The notes under the pieces were generated by a model. It did not search any database. It was not told the origin of the DNA and saw nothing but the letters and a program-made list of their open reading frames with translations. A stretch of 64,000 bases of DNA from Novosphingobium terrae (lineage in GTDB: Bacteria; Pseudomonadota; Alphaproteobacteria; Sphingomonadales; Sphingomonadaceae), in assembly GCF_017163935.1 (NCBI RefSeq), contig NZ_JABVZR010000001.1, positions 3,968,001 through 4,032,000 on the forward strand. The letters are read 5' to 3'. Below, piece after piece: positions 1-8,857 of the stretch. The position numbers were made by a program, and so were the translations under genes. How positions within the stretch are numbered: position 1 is the stretch's first letter; each line of letters begins with the position of its first letter.

Positions 1-616
1 CCTGAGGCGCCGTCACCCCGAAAGCCTGCATCCGCAGCGGATCGAGCGTGACGAGAATCTCGCGATCCACGCCGCCCTCGCGCTTCACGTCCGCCATGCC
101 CTCCACGCCCAGCAGGCGCTTGGCCACCGAATCATCGATGAACCACGACAGCTGCTCCTGAGTCATGTCGTCCGCCGAGACCGAGAAATAGGCGATCGGC
201 TCGCTGGAGGTGTTCACCTTGAAGATCTGCGGCTCCATGATCCCGTCGGGCAGATTGCCGCGGGTCTGGTCGACCATGTTCTTCACTTCGGAAACGGCGG
301 CGTTGATGTCCTCGCCCAGCTGGAACTGCACCTGCGTGCTGCTCATGCCTTCAGACGCGTTGGAGCTGATCGAATCCACGCCGGGGATCGAGCGGACCGC
401 CGCCTCGATCCGCTGGGTGATTTGCGTCTCGATCTCCTTGGGGGCGGCACCCGGCTGGCTGATCTTGACGATCACGATGGGGAATTCGATGTCCGGCTGC
501 TGCTGGATCTCCATCCGCGAGAAGGCGACGATGCCCATCAGCATCAGGCCGGTGAACAGCACGATCGGCACGATGGGGTTGCGGATGCACCAGGCCGAAA
601 GGTTGCGGAAGTTCAC
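1..616 (-). CDS. RND efflux pump permease (HAE1 family), N-terminal part
   Basis: Inner-membrane proton-driven drug/hydrophobe exporter subunit, cut by the window edge; only the first ~205 residues are present. The N-terminus shows a short cytoplasmic stretch, a transmembrane helix around residues 14-33, then the periplasmic porter-domain signature with PDIEFP and repeated PGV/EGM motifs typical of AcrB-like proteins. The start is a GTG overlapping the stop of the upstream adaptor by 4 bp (GTGA), so the two are translationally coupled. The substrate cannot be told from this part. The family assignment is firm, the start is likely. Confidence 0.9.
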   Translation of the reverse strand, partial: MNFRNLSAWCIRNPIVPIVLFTGLMLMGIVAFSRMEIQQQPDIEFPIVIVKISQPGAAPKEIETQITQRIEAAVRSIPGVDSISSNASEGMSSTQVQFQLGEDINAAVSEVKNMVDQTRGNLPDGIMEPQIFKVNTSSEPIAYFSVSADDMTQEQLSWFIDDSVAKRLLGVEGMADVKREGGVDREILVTLDPLRMQAFGVTAPQ

Positions 617-1815
617 TTGCTCGATCCTTGGGCTTGCCCCGGCTTGGCCAGCTGAGGCTGCACCGTCTCACCCGCGCTGAGGAAAGCGCCTGCCCGCAGC
701 ACCACCTTCTCCGTGCCCTGCAGGCCCGAGGCGATGGTCACGCCGCCATCGGTGATGAGGCCGATGGTCACGGCGCGGCGCTGGGCCTTGTTGCCCGGCG
801 CGATGATGTAAACGAAACTTCCGTTGTTATCGGCCTGCAGCGCCGATTCCGGCAGCACCGGCGCATCGACCATGCCCGACTGAATCCCCGCGCTGGCAAA
901 GCCGCCCGGGCGGATCGCCGGATCATAGGCGAGCTGAATGCGCGCCAGCCCCTGCCGCGTCGCCGGATCGATCACCGGCGAGACCTGCCAGACATGGCCG
1001 GTGTATTTCTGCGTCGTGCCCGCAGGCACCACCTGCACGCTCTGCCCCACGGCCAGATGCGCCAGATCGCTTTCGGAAAGGCGCGCGCGCATCTCCATCT
1101 CGCCATGTTCGGCAATGCGGAACAGCGTGCCGGTGCCGCCGCCCACCACCTGTCCGGGCTCGACCATGCGGTCCAGCACCAGACCATCGGAAGGCGCGAC
1201 AATGCTCAGACGGCGGATGCGGGCACGGGTCTCGCCAAGGCTGGCCTGCGAGACGCGCACGCGGGCATTGGCGGCATCGCGCGTGGCGGTCAGCTGATCG
1301 ATGTTGGCCTTGGAGATGAAACCGCGATCCACCAACTTCAACGCACGATCCAGATTGGACTGCGCCAGCCGGGCATCAGCCTCCGAAACCCGGACCTGCG
1401 CCTGCTGGTTGGCATCCTGCTCAACCTGCACCGAGCGGTCGATGATCGCCAGCAGCTGGCCCTTCTTCACCCAGTCACCGGCATTGACCAGCACCTCGGC
1501 CACCTGGCCGCCCTCACCCACCGAGGCGACGGGCATATCATGCTTGGCGGCCAGCACACCGGTGGCGTTGATCGTGCCCGCCACGCTGGTGCGGCCCGGG
1601 ACCACCACGGTGACGACCGGCGCCTGAGCGCCCTTGTCCGCCGCCACAGGCGTGCGATGCATCGCCCACCATGCCCCACCCAGCACCGCAAGGGCGGCAA
1701 CACCGCCCAGCCAGATGCGCCAGTTGCGCGCGGCAGGCGCCTGATCGCCCTGGGCCTGATCCCATTCGCCCTGCGAAGGCGCGCTTTGTGAGGAAACACT
1801 GGAATATTCGTTCAT
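613..1815 (-). CDS. RND efflux periplasmic adaptor (MFP/HlyD-like)
   Basis: 400-residue membrane-fusion protein that bridges the RND permease and an outer-membrane channel. Visible in order: a Gln/Ser-rich cytoplasmic N-tail, one anchor helix at about residues 33-51 with no lipobox, a first lipoyl half (VGEGGQVAEVLVNAGDWV), an Ala/Gln/Arg-rich coiled-coil hairpin of ~80 residues, the second lipoyl half (IVAPSDGLVL), then beta-barrel and membrane-proximal domains. It is the first gene of an operon with the permease. No outer-membrane factor gene is visible in the window. Confidence 0.93.
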   Translation of the reverse strand: MNEYSSVSSQSAPSQGEWDQAQGDQAPAARNWRIWLGGVAALAVLGGAWWAMHRTPVAADKGAQAPVVTVVVPGRTSVAGTINATGVLAAKHDMPVASVGEGGQVAEVLVNAGDWVKKGQLLAIIDRSVQVEQDANQQAQVRVSEADARLAQSNLDRALKLVDRGFISKANIDQLTATRDAANARVRVSQASLGETRARIRRLSIVAPSDGLVLDRMVEPGQVVGGGTGTLFRIAEHGEMEMRARLSESDLAHLAVGQSVQVVPAGTTQKYTGHVWQVSPVIDPATRQGLARIQLAYDPAIRPGGFASAGIQSGMVDAPVLPESALQADNNGSFVYIIAPGNKAQRRAVTIGLITDGGVTIASGLQGTEKVVLRAGAFLSAGETVQPQLAKPGQAQGSSK

Positions 1816-1955
1816 CGATGCACCGCCCCCGGAAAGATGGGCTTGGCCATTCTTTCCCTCAATCTGAGTGGCGTATTACATGACTAAGGCACTCTGGTAA
1901 AGCGGTTAGCGACGGGCTTTCGGCAAAGCCCTCAACGCAACGGCCCCAAACGCAA

Positions 1956-1993
1956 GAGGCGGGTGCGGGGACCTGTCGCCCCGCACCCGCCTC
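1956..1993 (-). terminator. Strong hairpin downstream of sciP
   Basis: Perfect 15-bp inverted repeat (GAGGCGGGTGCGGGG and its complement) with an 8-nt loop, 30 bp past the sciP stop codon. The following tract on the minus strand is only moderately T-rich, so it could be a Rho-independent terminator or an RNA-stabilising 3' hairpin. It also separates sciP from the efflux operon promoter. Confidence 0.65.
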
Positions 1994-2023
1994 ATGCCTG
2001 TTCCTCCCTTTGGATAAAGGGAT

Positions 2024-2323
2024 TCAGTACTTCTGCTGGCGCTCGTAGAGATCGCGGTAGTGCTGGATGCGCGTCACGCGCAGGCCCTGCATGCCCGAAC
2101 GGTCCACCGCCCGCTGCCAGGACGCGAATTCCTCCAGCGTCAGGCTGTAGCGTTCACAGACCTCGTCGATGGTCAGCAACCCGCCATTGACGGCCGCCAC
2201 CACCTCTGCCTTGCGGCGCACAACCCAACGCGTGGTCGATGCTGGCGGCAGTGACTCGATGGTCAGCGGCTCGCCGAGTGGCCCGATCACCATGGCCGGA
2301 CGGATCTTTTGGTTCTCGATCAT
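2024..2323 (-). CDS. sciP: CtrA inhibitor SciP (DUF1153 family)
   Basis: 99-residue helix-turn-helix protein. In Caulobacter, SciP binds the master cell-cycle regulator CtrA and blocks its transcriptional activity in G1. The diagnostic block is present: VIGPLGEPLT, then RWVVRRKAEVVAAVNGGLL, CERY.LTLEEF.SWQ and a basic C-terminal GLRVTR.QHYR helix. The start ATG overlaps the stop of an upstream small gene by 4 bp, so the two are probably one transcript. A strong hairpin follows. Family membership is seen in the sequence; the cell-cycle role here is inferred from Caulobacter. Confidence 0.92.
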   Translation of the reverse strand: MIENQKIRPAMVIGPLGEPLTIESLPPASTTRWVVRRKAEVVAAVNGGLLTIDEVCERYSLTLEEFASWQRAVDRSGMQGLRVTRIQHYRDLYERQQKY

Positions 2324-2760
2324 TTCAGTCCTCGATTGCCGGAAGGGAAGAGGCCGGCAACAGTCATATCTTTGCCAGATGTGTTTTTGCGATCGGCTGA
2401 AGAGGTAGGGTTAACGGTCTGTGACACTTTTCCCTCCTCCCGGCCCAAGGCTGCGTTCCCCGTCAGCCGGTTAGCCGCCGCCTCGCTCCAGCCGGGCGGC
2501 CCGGCTGATGATTCAGATGTAAACCCGGCCAGCGCCCGCGCCGTGGGCTCATGAAAGCTGCCCGAGGCGGAAGGGAACATGAAGCCCCCTTCCCCGCCGC
2601 CGAACTCGGCCTCAACGCCGCCGTGGCGCTGAAAAGCATGGGCCGCCGCCAGCCGTGCGGCCAGCTCGGACCAGTCGAGGCGGGCGGGAAAAAGGCGACG
2701 CGCCAGTCCCGAATCGCCGGACAGATCTGCCCATGTTTTGGAATCGAATGTCATATCCAT
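2320..2760 (-). CDS. Sphingomonad hypothetical protein co-transcribed with sciP
   Basis: 146 residues starting MDMTFDSKTWADL; the start was chosen because AGAAGG lies ~10 nt upstream and the upstream reading frame has no family-like content. It has an N-terminal WADL..DSGLARRLFPARLDW...LAARLAAAH helix region and a low-complexity Gly/Ser/Ala tail; no catalytic motif, signal peptide or membrane helix. I recall similar short proteins next to sciP in other sphingomonads, but no function. The coupling to sciP (ATGA overlap) suggests a role with the cell-cycle regulator. Confidence 0.7.
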   Translation of the reverse strand: MDMTFDSKTWADLSGDSGLARRLFPARLDWSELAARLAAAHAFQRHGGVEAEFGGGEGGFMFPSASGSFHEPTARALAGFTSESSAGPPGWSEAAANRLTGNAALGREEGKVSQTVNPTSSADRKNTSGKDMTVAGLFPSGNRGLK

Positions 2761-2955
2761 AGGCAGCCTTCTAACCTGCCTTGGTAAAGACGATGTCAAA
2801 GCGCGCTTTACACTTGTTTGAGAATGGTTAACGCCGAACAACCTTCCTTGCCAAACGGCAAGATTTGGCGGCATTCCCCTGCCGCTCCACCGCCATTTCC
2901 GGCAGAAAACCGCCGCTTTTTGCGAAAAATGCCGCTTGGGTGTATGGGAGCGGCC

Positions 2956-4107
2956 ATGAACGCCCCCACCAGCACCCTTTCGCTCGACCATGGCGAAATC
3001 TTCCAGCTTTCCCAGCCGTTTAACGCGCGCCGCATCGTTGTGGCCATGTCAGGCGGAGTCGACTCCTCGGTGGTGGCCGCTCTGGCCGCGCAAAGCGGCG
3101 CCGAGGTGATCGGCATCACCCTCCAGCTCTACGACCATGGCGAGGCGGTGAAACGCAAGGGCGCCTGCTGCGCCGGAGACGACATCCGCGACGCCCGCGC
3201 CGTGGCCGACCGGCTCGGCATTGCGCATTATGTCTTCGACCATGAATCCTCCTTCCGTGAATCGGTGGTCGAGGGTTTCGCCAATGACTATATGGAGGGG
3301 CGCACCCCCATCCCCTGCATCCGCTGCAACATGGGGCCCAAGTTCACCGACCTCTTCGCCATGGCCCGCGACCTTGGCGCCGATTGCCTCGCCACCGGCC
3401 ACTATGTGCGCCGCGTGATGGGCCCGGGCGGGTCCGAGCTACACCGTGCCCTCGATCCCGCGCGTGACCAGTCGTACTTCCTCTATGCCACCACGCAGGC
3501 GCAGCTGGATTACCTGCGCTTCCCGCTGGGCGGCCTGCCCAAGACGCAGGTGCGCGATCTGGCCGAGCAGTTCGGCCTGCGCGTCGCCGCCAAGCCGGAT
3601 TCGCAAGACATCTGCTTCGTGCCCGATGGCGACTACGCCAGCGTCGTACGCAAAATCCGCCCCGATGCGGACACGGGCGGCGCCATCGTCCATGCCGAAA
3701 CCGGTGCGACTCTGGGTCAGCATAAGGGCGTGATCCACTACACCGTCGGCCAGCGCCGGGGTCTGGAAATCGGCGGTCAGGCCGAGCCGCTTTATGTGGT
3801 GGGCATCGATGCGGGCCAGTCGCAGGTGCTGGTCGGCCCGCGCGCGATGCTGGCGGTGGGCGCGGCGCGGATTACGGAGACGAACCGCATCGGGCCTCTG
3901 CCCGAGGGTGTGGCCCTGACGGCCAAGGTTCGCTCTCTGGCCAAGCCGGTGCCGGTGGTGCTGGACAGGCCTCTGGGCGATGGGGCCGATACGGTGATCC
4001 GCTTCCAGACGCCCGAATATGGTGTGGCGCCGGGGCAAGCGGCAGTGATCTATGCCGGGGACCGCGTTGTCGGTGGCGGGTGGATCGATGAGACGATGAA
4101 GAACTGA
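2956..4107 (+). CDS. mnmA: tRNA-specific 2-thiouridylase MnmA
   Basis: Forms 2-thiouridine at wobble position 34 of tRNA-Lys, -Glu and -Gln in the cytoplasm, using ATP and relayed sulfur. 383 residues. The PP-loop SGGVDSS is near residue 32, the catalytic nucleophile motif [10 protein letters not shown] lies mid-protein, the second cysteine is in [12 protein letters not shown], and the C-terminal barrel has GQAAVIY. The ATG at 2956 was chosen for its GGGAG ribosome site; longer in-frame starts add an unconserved tail. Divergent from the sciP operon and followed by an intergenic repeat element. Confidence 0.95.
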   Translation: MNAPTSTLSLDHGEIFQLSQPFNARRIVVAMSGGVDSSVVAALAAQSGAEVIGITLQLYDHGEAVKRKGACCAGDDIRDARAVADRLGIAHYVFDHESSFRESVVEGFANDYMEGRTPIPCIRCNMGPKFTDLFAMARDLGADCLATGHYVRRVMGPGGSELHRALDPARDQSYFLYATTQAQLDYLRFPLGGLPKTQVRDLAEQFGLRVAAKPDSQDICFVPDGDYASVVRKIRPDADTGGAIVHAETGATLGQHKGVIHYTVGQRRGLEIGGQAEPLYVVGIDAGQSQVLVGPRAMLAVGAARITETNRIGPLPEGVALTAKVRSLAKPVPVVLDRPLGDGADTVIRFQTPEYGVAPGQAAVIYAGDRVVGGGWIDETMKN

Positions 4108-4114
4108 AGAAGTG

Positions 4115-4332
4115 AATGCGAGGGTCATAACCCTCGCGCTCCCTTTAATGTCTACGTCGCGCCACGGGTTCGGCCTTAGGGCTAACGTCGCAGCGCCGCA
4201 GGCAGGAAGTGGCTTTTAAAGCCTGCGGCGCCTGAGGTGGCGCAGGTGGAGAGGTCAAGCGCAAGGATCGGGCGCCACTGCCCATGAGCCGGAAGACGGA
4301 ATGGGAGCGCGAGGGGGTAACCCCCTCGCATT
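4115..4332 (+). repeat. Mosaic palindromic intergenic repeat, copy A (alpha-beta)
   Basis: Begins with a GCGAGGGT/ACCCTCGC hairpin, followed by CGCTCCCTTTAATGTCT, a central GCGCCGCAGGC ... GCCTGCGGCGC inverted pair, a CAGGTGGAGAG box, and ends with GGAAGACGGAATGGGAGCGC plus a GCGAGGGGG/CCCCCTCGC hairpin. It fills the gap between convergent mnmA and the 4340-4753 gene, with ~7 bp to each stop codon. Confidence 0.9.
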
Positions 4333-4339
4333 TCCTTTT

Positions 4340-4753
4340 TTAACTCCCCCAAGCTTCCAGAACACACCCCGCGCCCGGCTTCAAAGTCGCGGTCTGGCGG
4401 GAAAGCAGCAACACCCGCGCCGTCACGCTCTTCGCAGTCTCATCGCTGGAAATGGTCACCATGCCCATGCCCGGCTCGAAATCGTCGCGGCACTGGCTCA
4501 GCGGGCGTCCTTCGATGAAGTGACAGGCGCAGGCCACGCGCGCACCCACCGATGCACCCGTCACCGCATTGCCGTGAACCGAGGGCCAGAACCATGCCAG
4601 CACCGCCAGACCGATCACCAGAAGCAGCGCGATGATTCGCCCCGTCCAGCCGCGCCACAGCTGGGTGACATCGGGGCGCCATTGGCTCAGGCGGCGCAGG
4701 ATTCGGGTGATCTGGGCCAGGAGGGTGATATGTCTGGGCTTTATGGTTGCCAT
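4340..4753 (-). CDS. Single-pass membrane hypothetical protein
   Basis: 137 residues from MATIKPRHIT. A basic cytoplasmic N-tail precedes one helix at about residues 40-57 (RIIALLLVIGLAVLAWFW). A periplasmic domain follows with four cysteines (CACHFIEGR, CRDDFEPGMG, GCVLEAW), which suggests a disulfide-bonded fold. I recall similar proteins in sphingomonads with no assigned function. It is divergent from the adjacent serine-hydrolase lipoprotein gene with only 31 bp between starts. A longer start at 4786 is possible but would overlap that promoter space. Confidence 0.7.
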   Translation of the reverse strand: MATIKPRHITLLAQITRILRRLSQWRPDVTQLWRGWTGRIIALLLVIGLAVLAWFWPSVHGNAVTGASVGARVACACHFIEGRPLSQCRDDFEPGMGMVTISSDETAKSVTARVLLLSRQTATLKPGAGCVLEAWGS

Positions 4754-4784
4754 TGGCTCTGGCCTTGCGCATGGGGTGGGGCCC

Positions 4785-5918
4785 ATGGTGATGCGCCCTC
4801 GATCTTGGATGTCCCTTATCGCGCCGCTGGCGCTGCTGCCAGCCCTGATGGCGTGCCATTCACAGGGGCAGGCGCCGCTGCCGCCCGAGGCGCTGGCGGC
4901 GGTGAACGATCACCCCGGCGCCCCGCGAGAGGCTCTGGCCCGCGCCGTGGACGCCCTGTTCACAGAGCGTGATCTGGGCGAAACCCGCGCGGTGCTGGTG
5001 ATGTACAAGGGCCGCATCGTGGCCGAACGCTATGCCCCCGGCTATGGCCCGGACACGCGGCTGATCGGCTGGTCGATGTCGAAAAGCGTGACGGGCGTGC
5101 TGGTCGGCCTGCTGGTGGCCGATGGGCGGCTGCGGCTCGACGAATCGCTCCCCGTGCCCGCGTGGCAGCGCCCCGGCGATCCGCGCGGCGAGATCACGCT
5201 GCGCCAGCTGCTCCAGATGCGCTCCGGCCTGCGCCACCGCGAATCGGGCGATCCGGTGCGCGATACAGACACCGTCCGCATGCTTTTCACCGACGGGCGT
5301 GACGATATGGCCGCCTATGCCGAGGCCCAGCCGCTGGAGCATGAGCCCGGCAGCACCTGGGTCTATTCCACCGCAACGGCGATCATCCTCTCCGACATCG
5401 CCACCCGCGCCCTGACCGACAGCCGCGATCCGCGCATCCGCCGCGAGACCATGGCCGATTATCTCCACACCCGCCTGTTCGAGCCTTTGGGCATGCATTC
5501 GGCGGTGGCGGAATATGACGCGGCGGGCACGCTGGAGGGCGGCAGCATGATCCACGCCACCGCGCGTGACTGGGCCAAGTTCGGCGAGTTTCTGCGTCAG
5601 GGCGGCACCGTGCAGGGCGCCCGCATCGTGCCGAGCGACTGGGTGAGCTTCATGACCACCCCCTCGCCGCGCAATCCGGGCTATGGCGCGCAGATCTGGC
5701 TGAACCGCCCGCAGGTGGATGGGCATAGCGAGTTGCTTCCGGGGCGCGCGCCGAAGAACCTCTTCGCGGCGATCGGGCATCTGGGGCAGTATATTCTGGT
5801 CTCGCCCGATCAGCAGCTGACGGTGGTGCGGCTGGGCAAATCCTCCACGCAGGAGCGCGTGCCCCTGATGGCCCGGTTGGGGGATATCGTGGCGCTTTAT
5901 GTCGGGTCTGAGGATTGA
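4785..5918 (+). CDS. Beta-lactamase-fold serine hydrolase lipoprotein
   Basis: 377 residues. Class C beta-lactamase / 6-aminohexanoate-dimer hydrolase-like family (peptidase S12 fold). The N-terminus is a lipoprotein signal with lipobox LMAC, so it is probably anchored in the cell envelope. Catalytic SxxK is in GWSMSKSVTG, the Tyr motif is WVYSTAT, and the third motif is GHLGQ near the C-terminus. Substrates in this family range from peptides and esters to nylon oligomers, so specificity is not predicted. The start uses ATG at 4785, which gives a short n-region before the signal helix. Confidence 0.82.
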   Translation: MVMRPRSWMSLIAPLALLPALMACHSQGQAPLPPEALAAVNDHPGAPREALARAVDALFTERDLGETRAVLVMYKGRIVAERYAPGYGPDTRLIGWSMSKSVTGVLVGLLVADGRLRLDESLPVPAWQRPGDPRGEITLRQLLQMRSGLRHRESGDPVRDTDTVRMLFTDGRDDMAAYAEAQPLEHEPGSTWVYSTATAIILSDIATRALTDSRDPRIRRETMADYLHTRLFEPLGMHSAVAEYDAAGTLEGGSMIHATARDWAKFGEFLRQGGTVQGARIVPSDWVSFMTTPSPRNPGYGAQIWLNRPQVDGHSELLPGRAPKNLFAAIGHLGQYILVSPDQQLTVVRLGKSSTQERVPLMARLGDIVALYVGSED

Positions 5919-5934
5919 AGGTTTTGAAGGGTGG

Positions 5935-6171
5935 AATGCGAGGGTCATAACCCTCGCGCTCCCTTTAGTGTCTGCGTTGCGCTTCGGGTTCGGCGGCAGA
6001 GCAAGGTTGCAGGCAGGAAAGTAAAGCCTGCGGCGCCTTTAGTGGCGCAGATGGATAGCCTGAGCGCAAGGATCGTGCACCGCTGCCGCTTCGTCGGAAG
6101 ACGTCATGGGAGCGCGAGGGGGCGTTTTGTTGGTTGCATGTCTCAAGAGACATGCTCTAGGCCCCTCGCAT
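5935..6171 (+). repeat. Mosaic palindromic intergenic repeat, copy B (alpha-beta, long right hairpin)
   Basis: Same architecture as copy A, but the right terminal hairpin carries an inserted stem GCATGTCTC-AA-GAGACATGC inside the GCGAGGGG/CCCCTCGC arms. It lies between the convergent serine-hydrolase and cation-efflux genes, 16 and 9 bp from their stop codons. Confidence 0.9.
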
Positions 6172-6180
6172 CTTCTCCCT

Positions 6181-7104
6181 TCAAATCCCCTTCAGAATAT
6201 CCTCGGCCATTTCCCCGCTTTGCCCCACATGGCCTTCCGGATCGGGGTGAATCAGGATTTCCACATCGGGGAAATGCGTTTTCAGCTTGGCCTCGATCTC
6301 GTCCATCACCTTATGGGCGTGAGTCACCGTCATGTTCCCGTCGACCCACACATGGAACTGCACGAAATCCTGATTGCCACTGGTGCGGGTGCGCAGATCG
6401 TGGACGCCGCGCAGTTCGGGATGCATGGCCAGCACCTCGATAAAACGGGCCTTTTTGTCCTCGGGCCATTCGTGGTCCATCAGCTGCTCGATGGCTTCCT
6501 GACTGGCCTTCCACGCGCCCCAGCCCAGCCACAGGGCGATGCCCAGACCAAACAGCGGATCGGCGCGGGTGAAACCGGCATATTGGTCCAGCGCCAGCGC
6601 AACGATCACCGCGATGTTGAGGATCAGATCCGACTGATAGTGCAGATGGTCGGTGGCAATGGCGATGGAGCGCGTGCGCGCCAGCACATGGCGCTGCCAC
6701 GCCAGCAGGGCCAGCGTGCCAACGATCGCCACCGCAGAGACGATGATGCCCTCGCCCGCCTGCTCGCTGCGGCCGCCTGCAAACAGCTGCTGCACCGAGT
6801 GAATCGCCAGCACCACGGCGGAAACGCCGATCAGCACCACCTGAAACAGGGCGGACAGCGCCTCGGCCTTGCCGTGGCCGAAGCGGTGGTTGTCGTCCGC
6901 CGGTTGGCCCGCCACCCAGACGCCCGCCAGCGTCGCCACCGAGGCCACCAGATCGAGCGCCGTATCGGCCAGACTGCCCAGCATCGCCGCCGAGCCGGTG
7001 GACCATGCGCCATAGCCCTTGATCGCCACCAGCACGCTGGCCATGGTGATCGAGGCCAGCGCGGCGCTGCGGTTCAGCGCTGCGGGATCGTGGGTCTCGC
7101 TCAT
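6181..7104 (-). CDS. Cation diffusion facilitator (FieF/YiiP-like)
   Basis: 307 residues. Inner-membrane proton-coupled exporter of divalent metals such as Zn, Fe or Cd. Six predicted helices span roughly residues 15-200; the metal-site motif LADTALDLVAS is in helix 2, followed by HRFGHGKAEAL, and HxxxD-like HYQSDLILN in helix 5. The C-terminal cytoplasmic domain has the VQFHVWVDG...AHKVMDEIE pattern of the dimerising metal-sensing domain. The start overlaps the pdxH stop (ATGA), so it forms an operon with pdxH. Confidence 0.92.
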   Translation of the reverse strand: MSETHDPAALNRSAALASITMASVLVAIKGYGAWSTGSAAMLGSLADTALDLVASVATLAGVWVAGQPADDNHRFGHGKAEALSALFQVVLIGVSAVVLAIHSVQQLFAGGRSEQAGEGIIVSAVAIVGTLALLAWQRHVLARTRSIAIATDHLHYQSDLILNIAVIVALALDQYAGFTRADPLFGLGIALWLGWGAWKASQEAIEQLMDHEWPEDKKARFIEVLAMHPELRGVHDLRTRTSGNQDFVQFHVWVDGNMTVTHAHKVMDEIEAKLKTHFPDVEILIHPDPEGHVGQSGEMAEDILKGI

Positions 7105-7739
7105 GGATAGAGCAGGCTGCTGGTCCAGCCGCCGTTTACACGGGTGAAGCGGCGGCGTTCGTGGAGGCGGAAGGCGCGGTCCATCCAGAATTCGATGGCG
7201 GTAGGGGTCAGGCAGAAACCGGTCCAGTGAGGCGGGCGCGGCACGGGGCCGATCAGATGGCGCGCGGTCACCTTGGCGATGTCAGCAAGGAAAGTCGCGC
7301 GCGATGGCAGCGGCGCCGACTGGTCACTGGCCAGCGCACCCAGCTGCGAATCGCGGCTGCGGCTGGCGAAATAGGCGTCGGCCATGGCGTCGGGCACCTG
7401 GGTAATCGTGCCCTCGATGCGGATCTGGCGGCGCAGGCTCTTCCAGTGGAACAGCATCGCGGCCTTGGGATTGGCCAGCAGCTCGCCGCCCTTGCGGCTG
7501 TGGGTGTTGGTGTAGAAGACAAAACCGCCGTCCGGCCCCAGCAAATCCGGCCCGTGATCCTTGAGCAGCACCATCCGCACCGAGGGAAAGCCATCGGGCG
7601 TGGAGGTGGCCAAAGCCACGGCTTCAGGATCGGCGGGTTCGCGCTCTGCGGCGAGAGCGAACCACTGGTCGAACAGGGTGAAAGGGTTGTCCCGGGCGAT
7701 TTCCTCGCCCTGTTCGCTCTGGTGCTGGCTGGCGTCCAC
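7101..7739 (-). CDS. pdxH: Pyridoxamine 5'-phosphate oxidase
   Basis: FMN-dependent oxidase that makes pyridoxal 5'-phosphate in the salvage and last biosynthetic step. 212 residues from a GTG at 7739, chosen because AGGAAGA sits 6 nt upstream and the length then fits the family. Signature segments: FPSVRMVLLKD, FVFYTNTHSRKG, W.SLRRQIRIEG, DSQLGALASDQS, and the C-terminal EFW.DR.FRLHERRRF. First gene of an operon with the metal exporter, divergent from dnaJ-like. Confidence 0.95.
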   Translation of the reverse strand: MDASQHQSEQGEEIARDNPFTLFDQWFALAAEREPADPEAVALATSTPDGFPSVRMVLLKDHGPDLLGPDGGFVFYTNTHSRKGGELLANPKAAMLFHWKSLRRQIRIEGTITQVPDAMADAYFASRSRDSQLGALASDQSAPLPSRATFLADIAKVTARHLIGPVPRPPHWTGFCLTPTAIEFWMDRAFRLHERRRFTRVNGGWTSSLLYP

Positions 7740-7893
7740 GCTGTGTCTTCCTGTTGCGGCGGAGCCCCCGGCGTCCACCTGTGCCCCTTGAGGCCTCGCA
7801 TTAAACGGGTGGCTCCGGCATGGAAAGGCAGAAAGGCCCATTCCACAACGCGCTATCTTGCAGCTTGGCCTTCACGCTCCTAGCTAGGGCTTT

Positions 7894-8850
7894 ATGGCAA
7901 AAGACCCTTACGCAACGCTGGGCGTGGCCCGCAACGCCAGCGAGAAGGACATCAAGTCCGCTTATCGCAAGCTGGCCAAAGAGCTGCACCCGGATACCAA
8001 CAAGGACAATCCGCGCGCGGCGGAGCGGTTCAGTGACGTGACCTCCGCCTATGATCTGCTGTCCGACAAGGACAAGCGCGCCCGTTTCGACCGGGGCGAG
8101 ATCGATGGCGACGGCAATCCGGCCTATGGCGGCTTCGGCGGCGGCGGCGGCGCGGGCCATGGCGGTTTTCGCCCTGAGGATTTCGGCGGCTTCGGCGGTT
8201 TTGGCGCGGGGGCCGAGGGGATCGACCTCGGCAATATGTTCGACGGGCTGTTTGGTGGGCGTGGCGGTTTCGGCGGCGGTGGCGGCGGCTTTGCCGGCGG
8301 CCAGCAGCGTCAGGCGCCGCGTGGCGGGAATATGGCCTATCGTCTGGCCGTCTCGCTGCCCGATGCCGCGCTGGGCACCAGCCAGCGGCTGACGCTGTCC
8401 GACGGCAAGCCCATCGATGTGAAGCTGCCCAAGGGCGTGGAAGAGGGGATGCAGATCCGCCTCGCGGGCAAGGGCCAGCAGGGGCCGGGCGGCGCGGGCG
8501 ATGCCATCATCACCGTCACCATCCAGGCGCATCCCTGGTTCAAGCGCGATGGCGACAATGTGCTGCTCGACCTGCCCGTCTCGCTGGCCGAGGCTTTGGC
8601 GGGCGCCAAGGTGAAGGTGCCCACGGTGGAAGGCGCGGTGGTGCTGACCGTGGCGCCCGGTTCCTCCTCGGGCCGCGTGCTGCGCCTGAAGGGCAAGGGC
8701 TTTGTGCGCAAGGATGGCACGCGCGGCGATCAGCTGGTGCGGCTGGACATCGCCCTGCCCGCGCCCGACAGTCCGGCGGCGCAGGATCTGGCCGCAAGGC
8801 TGGAAGGCTGGGCCGATCCGCAGGAACCGCGGGCCCGCTTCGGGCTTTAA
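7894..8850 (+). CDS. DnaJ-class co-chaperone (CbpA-like, no zinc finger)
   Basis: 318 residues. J domain at residues 3-66 with HPD in KELHPDTNKD, then a long Gly/Phe-rich linker (about 75-145), then two client-binding beta domains (RLTLSDGKPIDVKLPKGVEEGMQIRL and the second repeat with LRLKGKGFV). There are no CxxCxGxG zinc repeats, so this is a type II/CbpA-like protein rather than canonical DnaJ. It would stimulate DnaK ATPase in the cytoplasm. Followed after 7 bp by the yihY-like gene. Confidence 0.9.
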   Translation: MAKDPYATLGVARNASEKDIKSAYRKLAKELHPDTNKDNPRAAERFSDVTSAYDLLSDKDKRARFDRGEIDGDGNPAYGGFGGGGGAGHGGFRPEDFGGFGGFGAGAEGIDLGNMFDGLFGGRGGFGGGGGGFAGGQQRQAPRGGNMAYRLAVSLPDAALGTSQRLTLSDGKPIDVKLPKGVEEGMQIRLAGKGQQGPGGAGDAIITVTIQAHPWFKRDGDNVLLDLPVSLAEALAGAKVKVPTVEGAVVLTVAPGSSSGRVLRLKGKGFVRKDGTRGDQLVRLDIALPAPDSPAAQDLAARLEGWADPQEPRARFGL

Positions 8851-8857
8851 AACCGGT

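Noticed and set aside
1914..1931. GGGCTTT-CGGC-AAAGCCC hairpin as a second sciP terminator
   Set aside because: Short stem with no T-tract; it lies beyond the stronger hairpin at 1956-1993 and could equally belong to the efflux promoter region.
4785..5918. The serine hydrolase as an antibiotic-resistance beta-lactamase
   Set aside because: It has the SxxK fold, but the YST and GHLGQ motifs fit the esterase/6-aminohexanoate hydrolase branch rather than class C enzymes (YxN, KTG).
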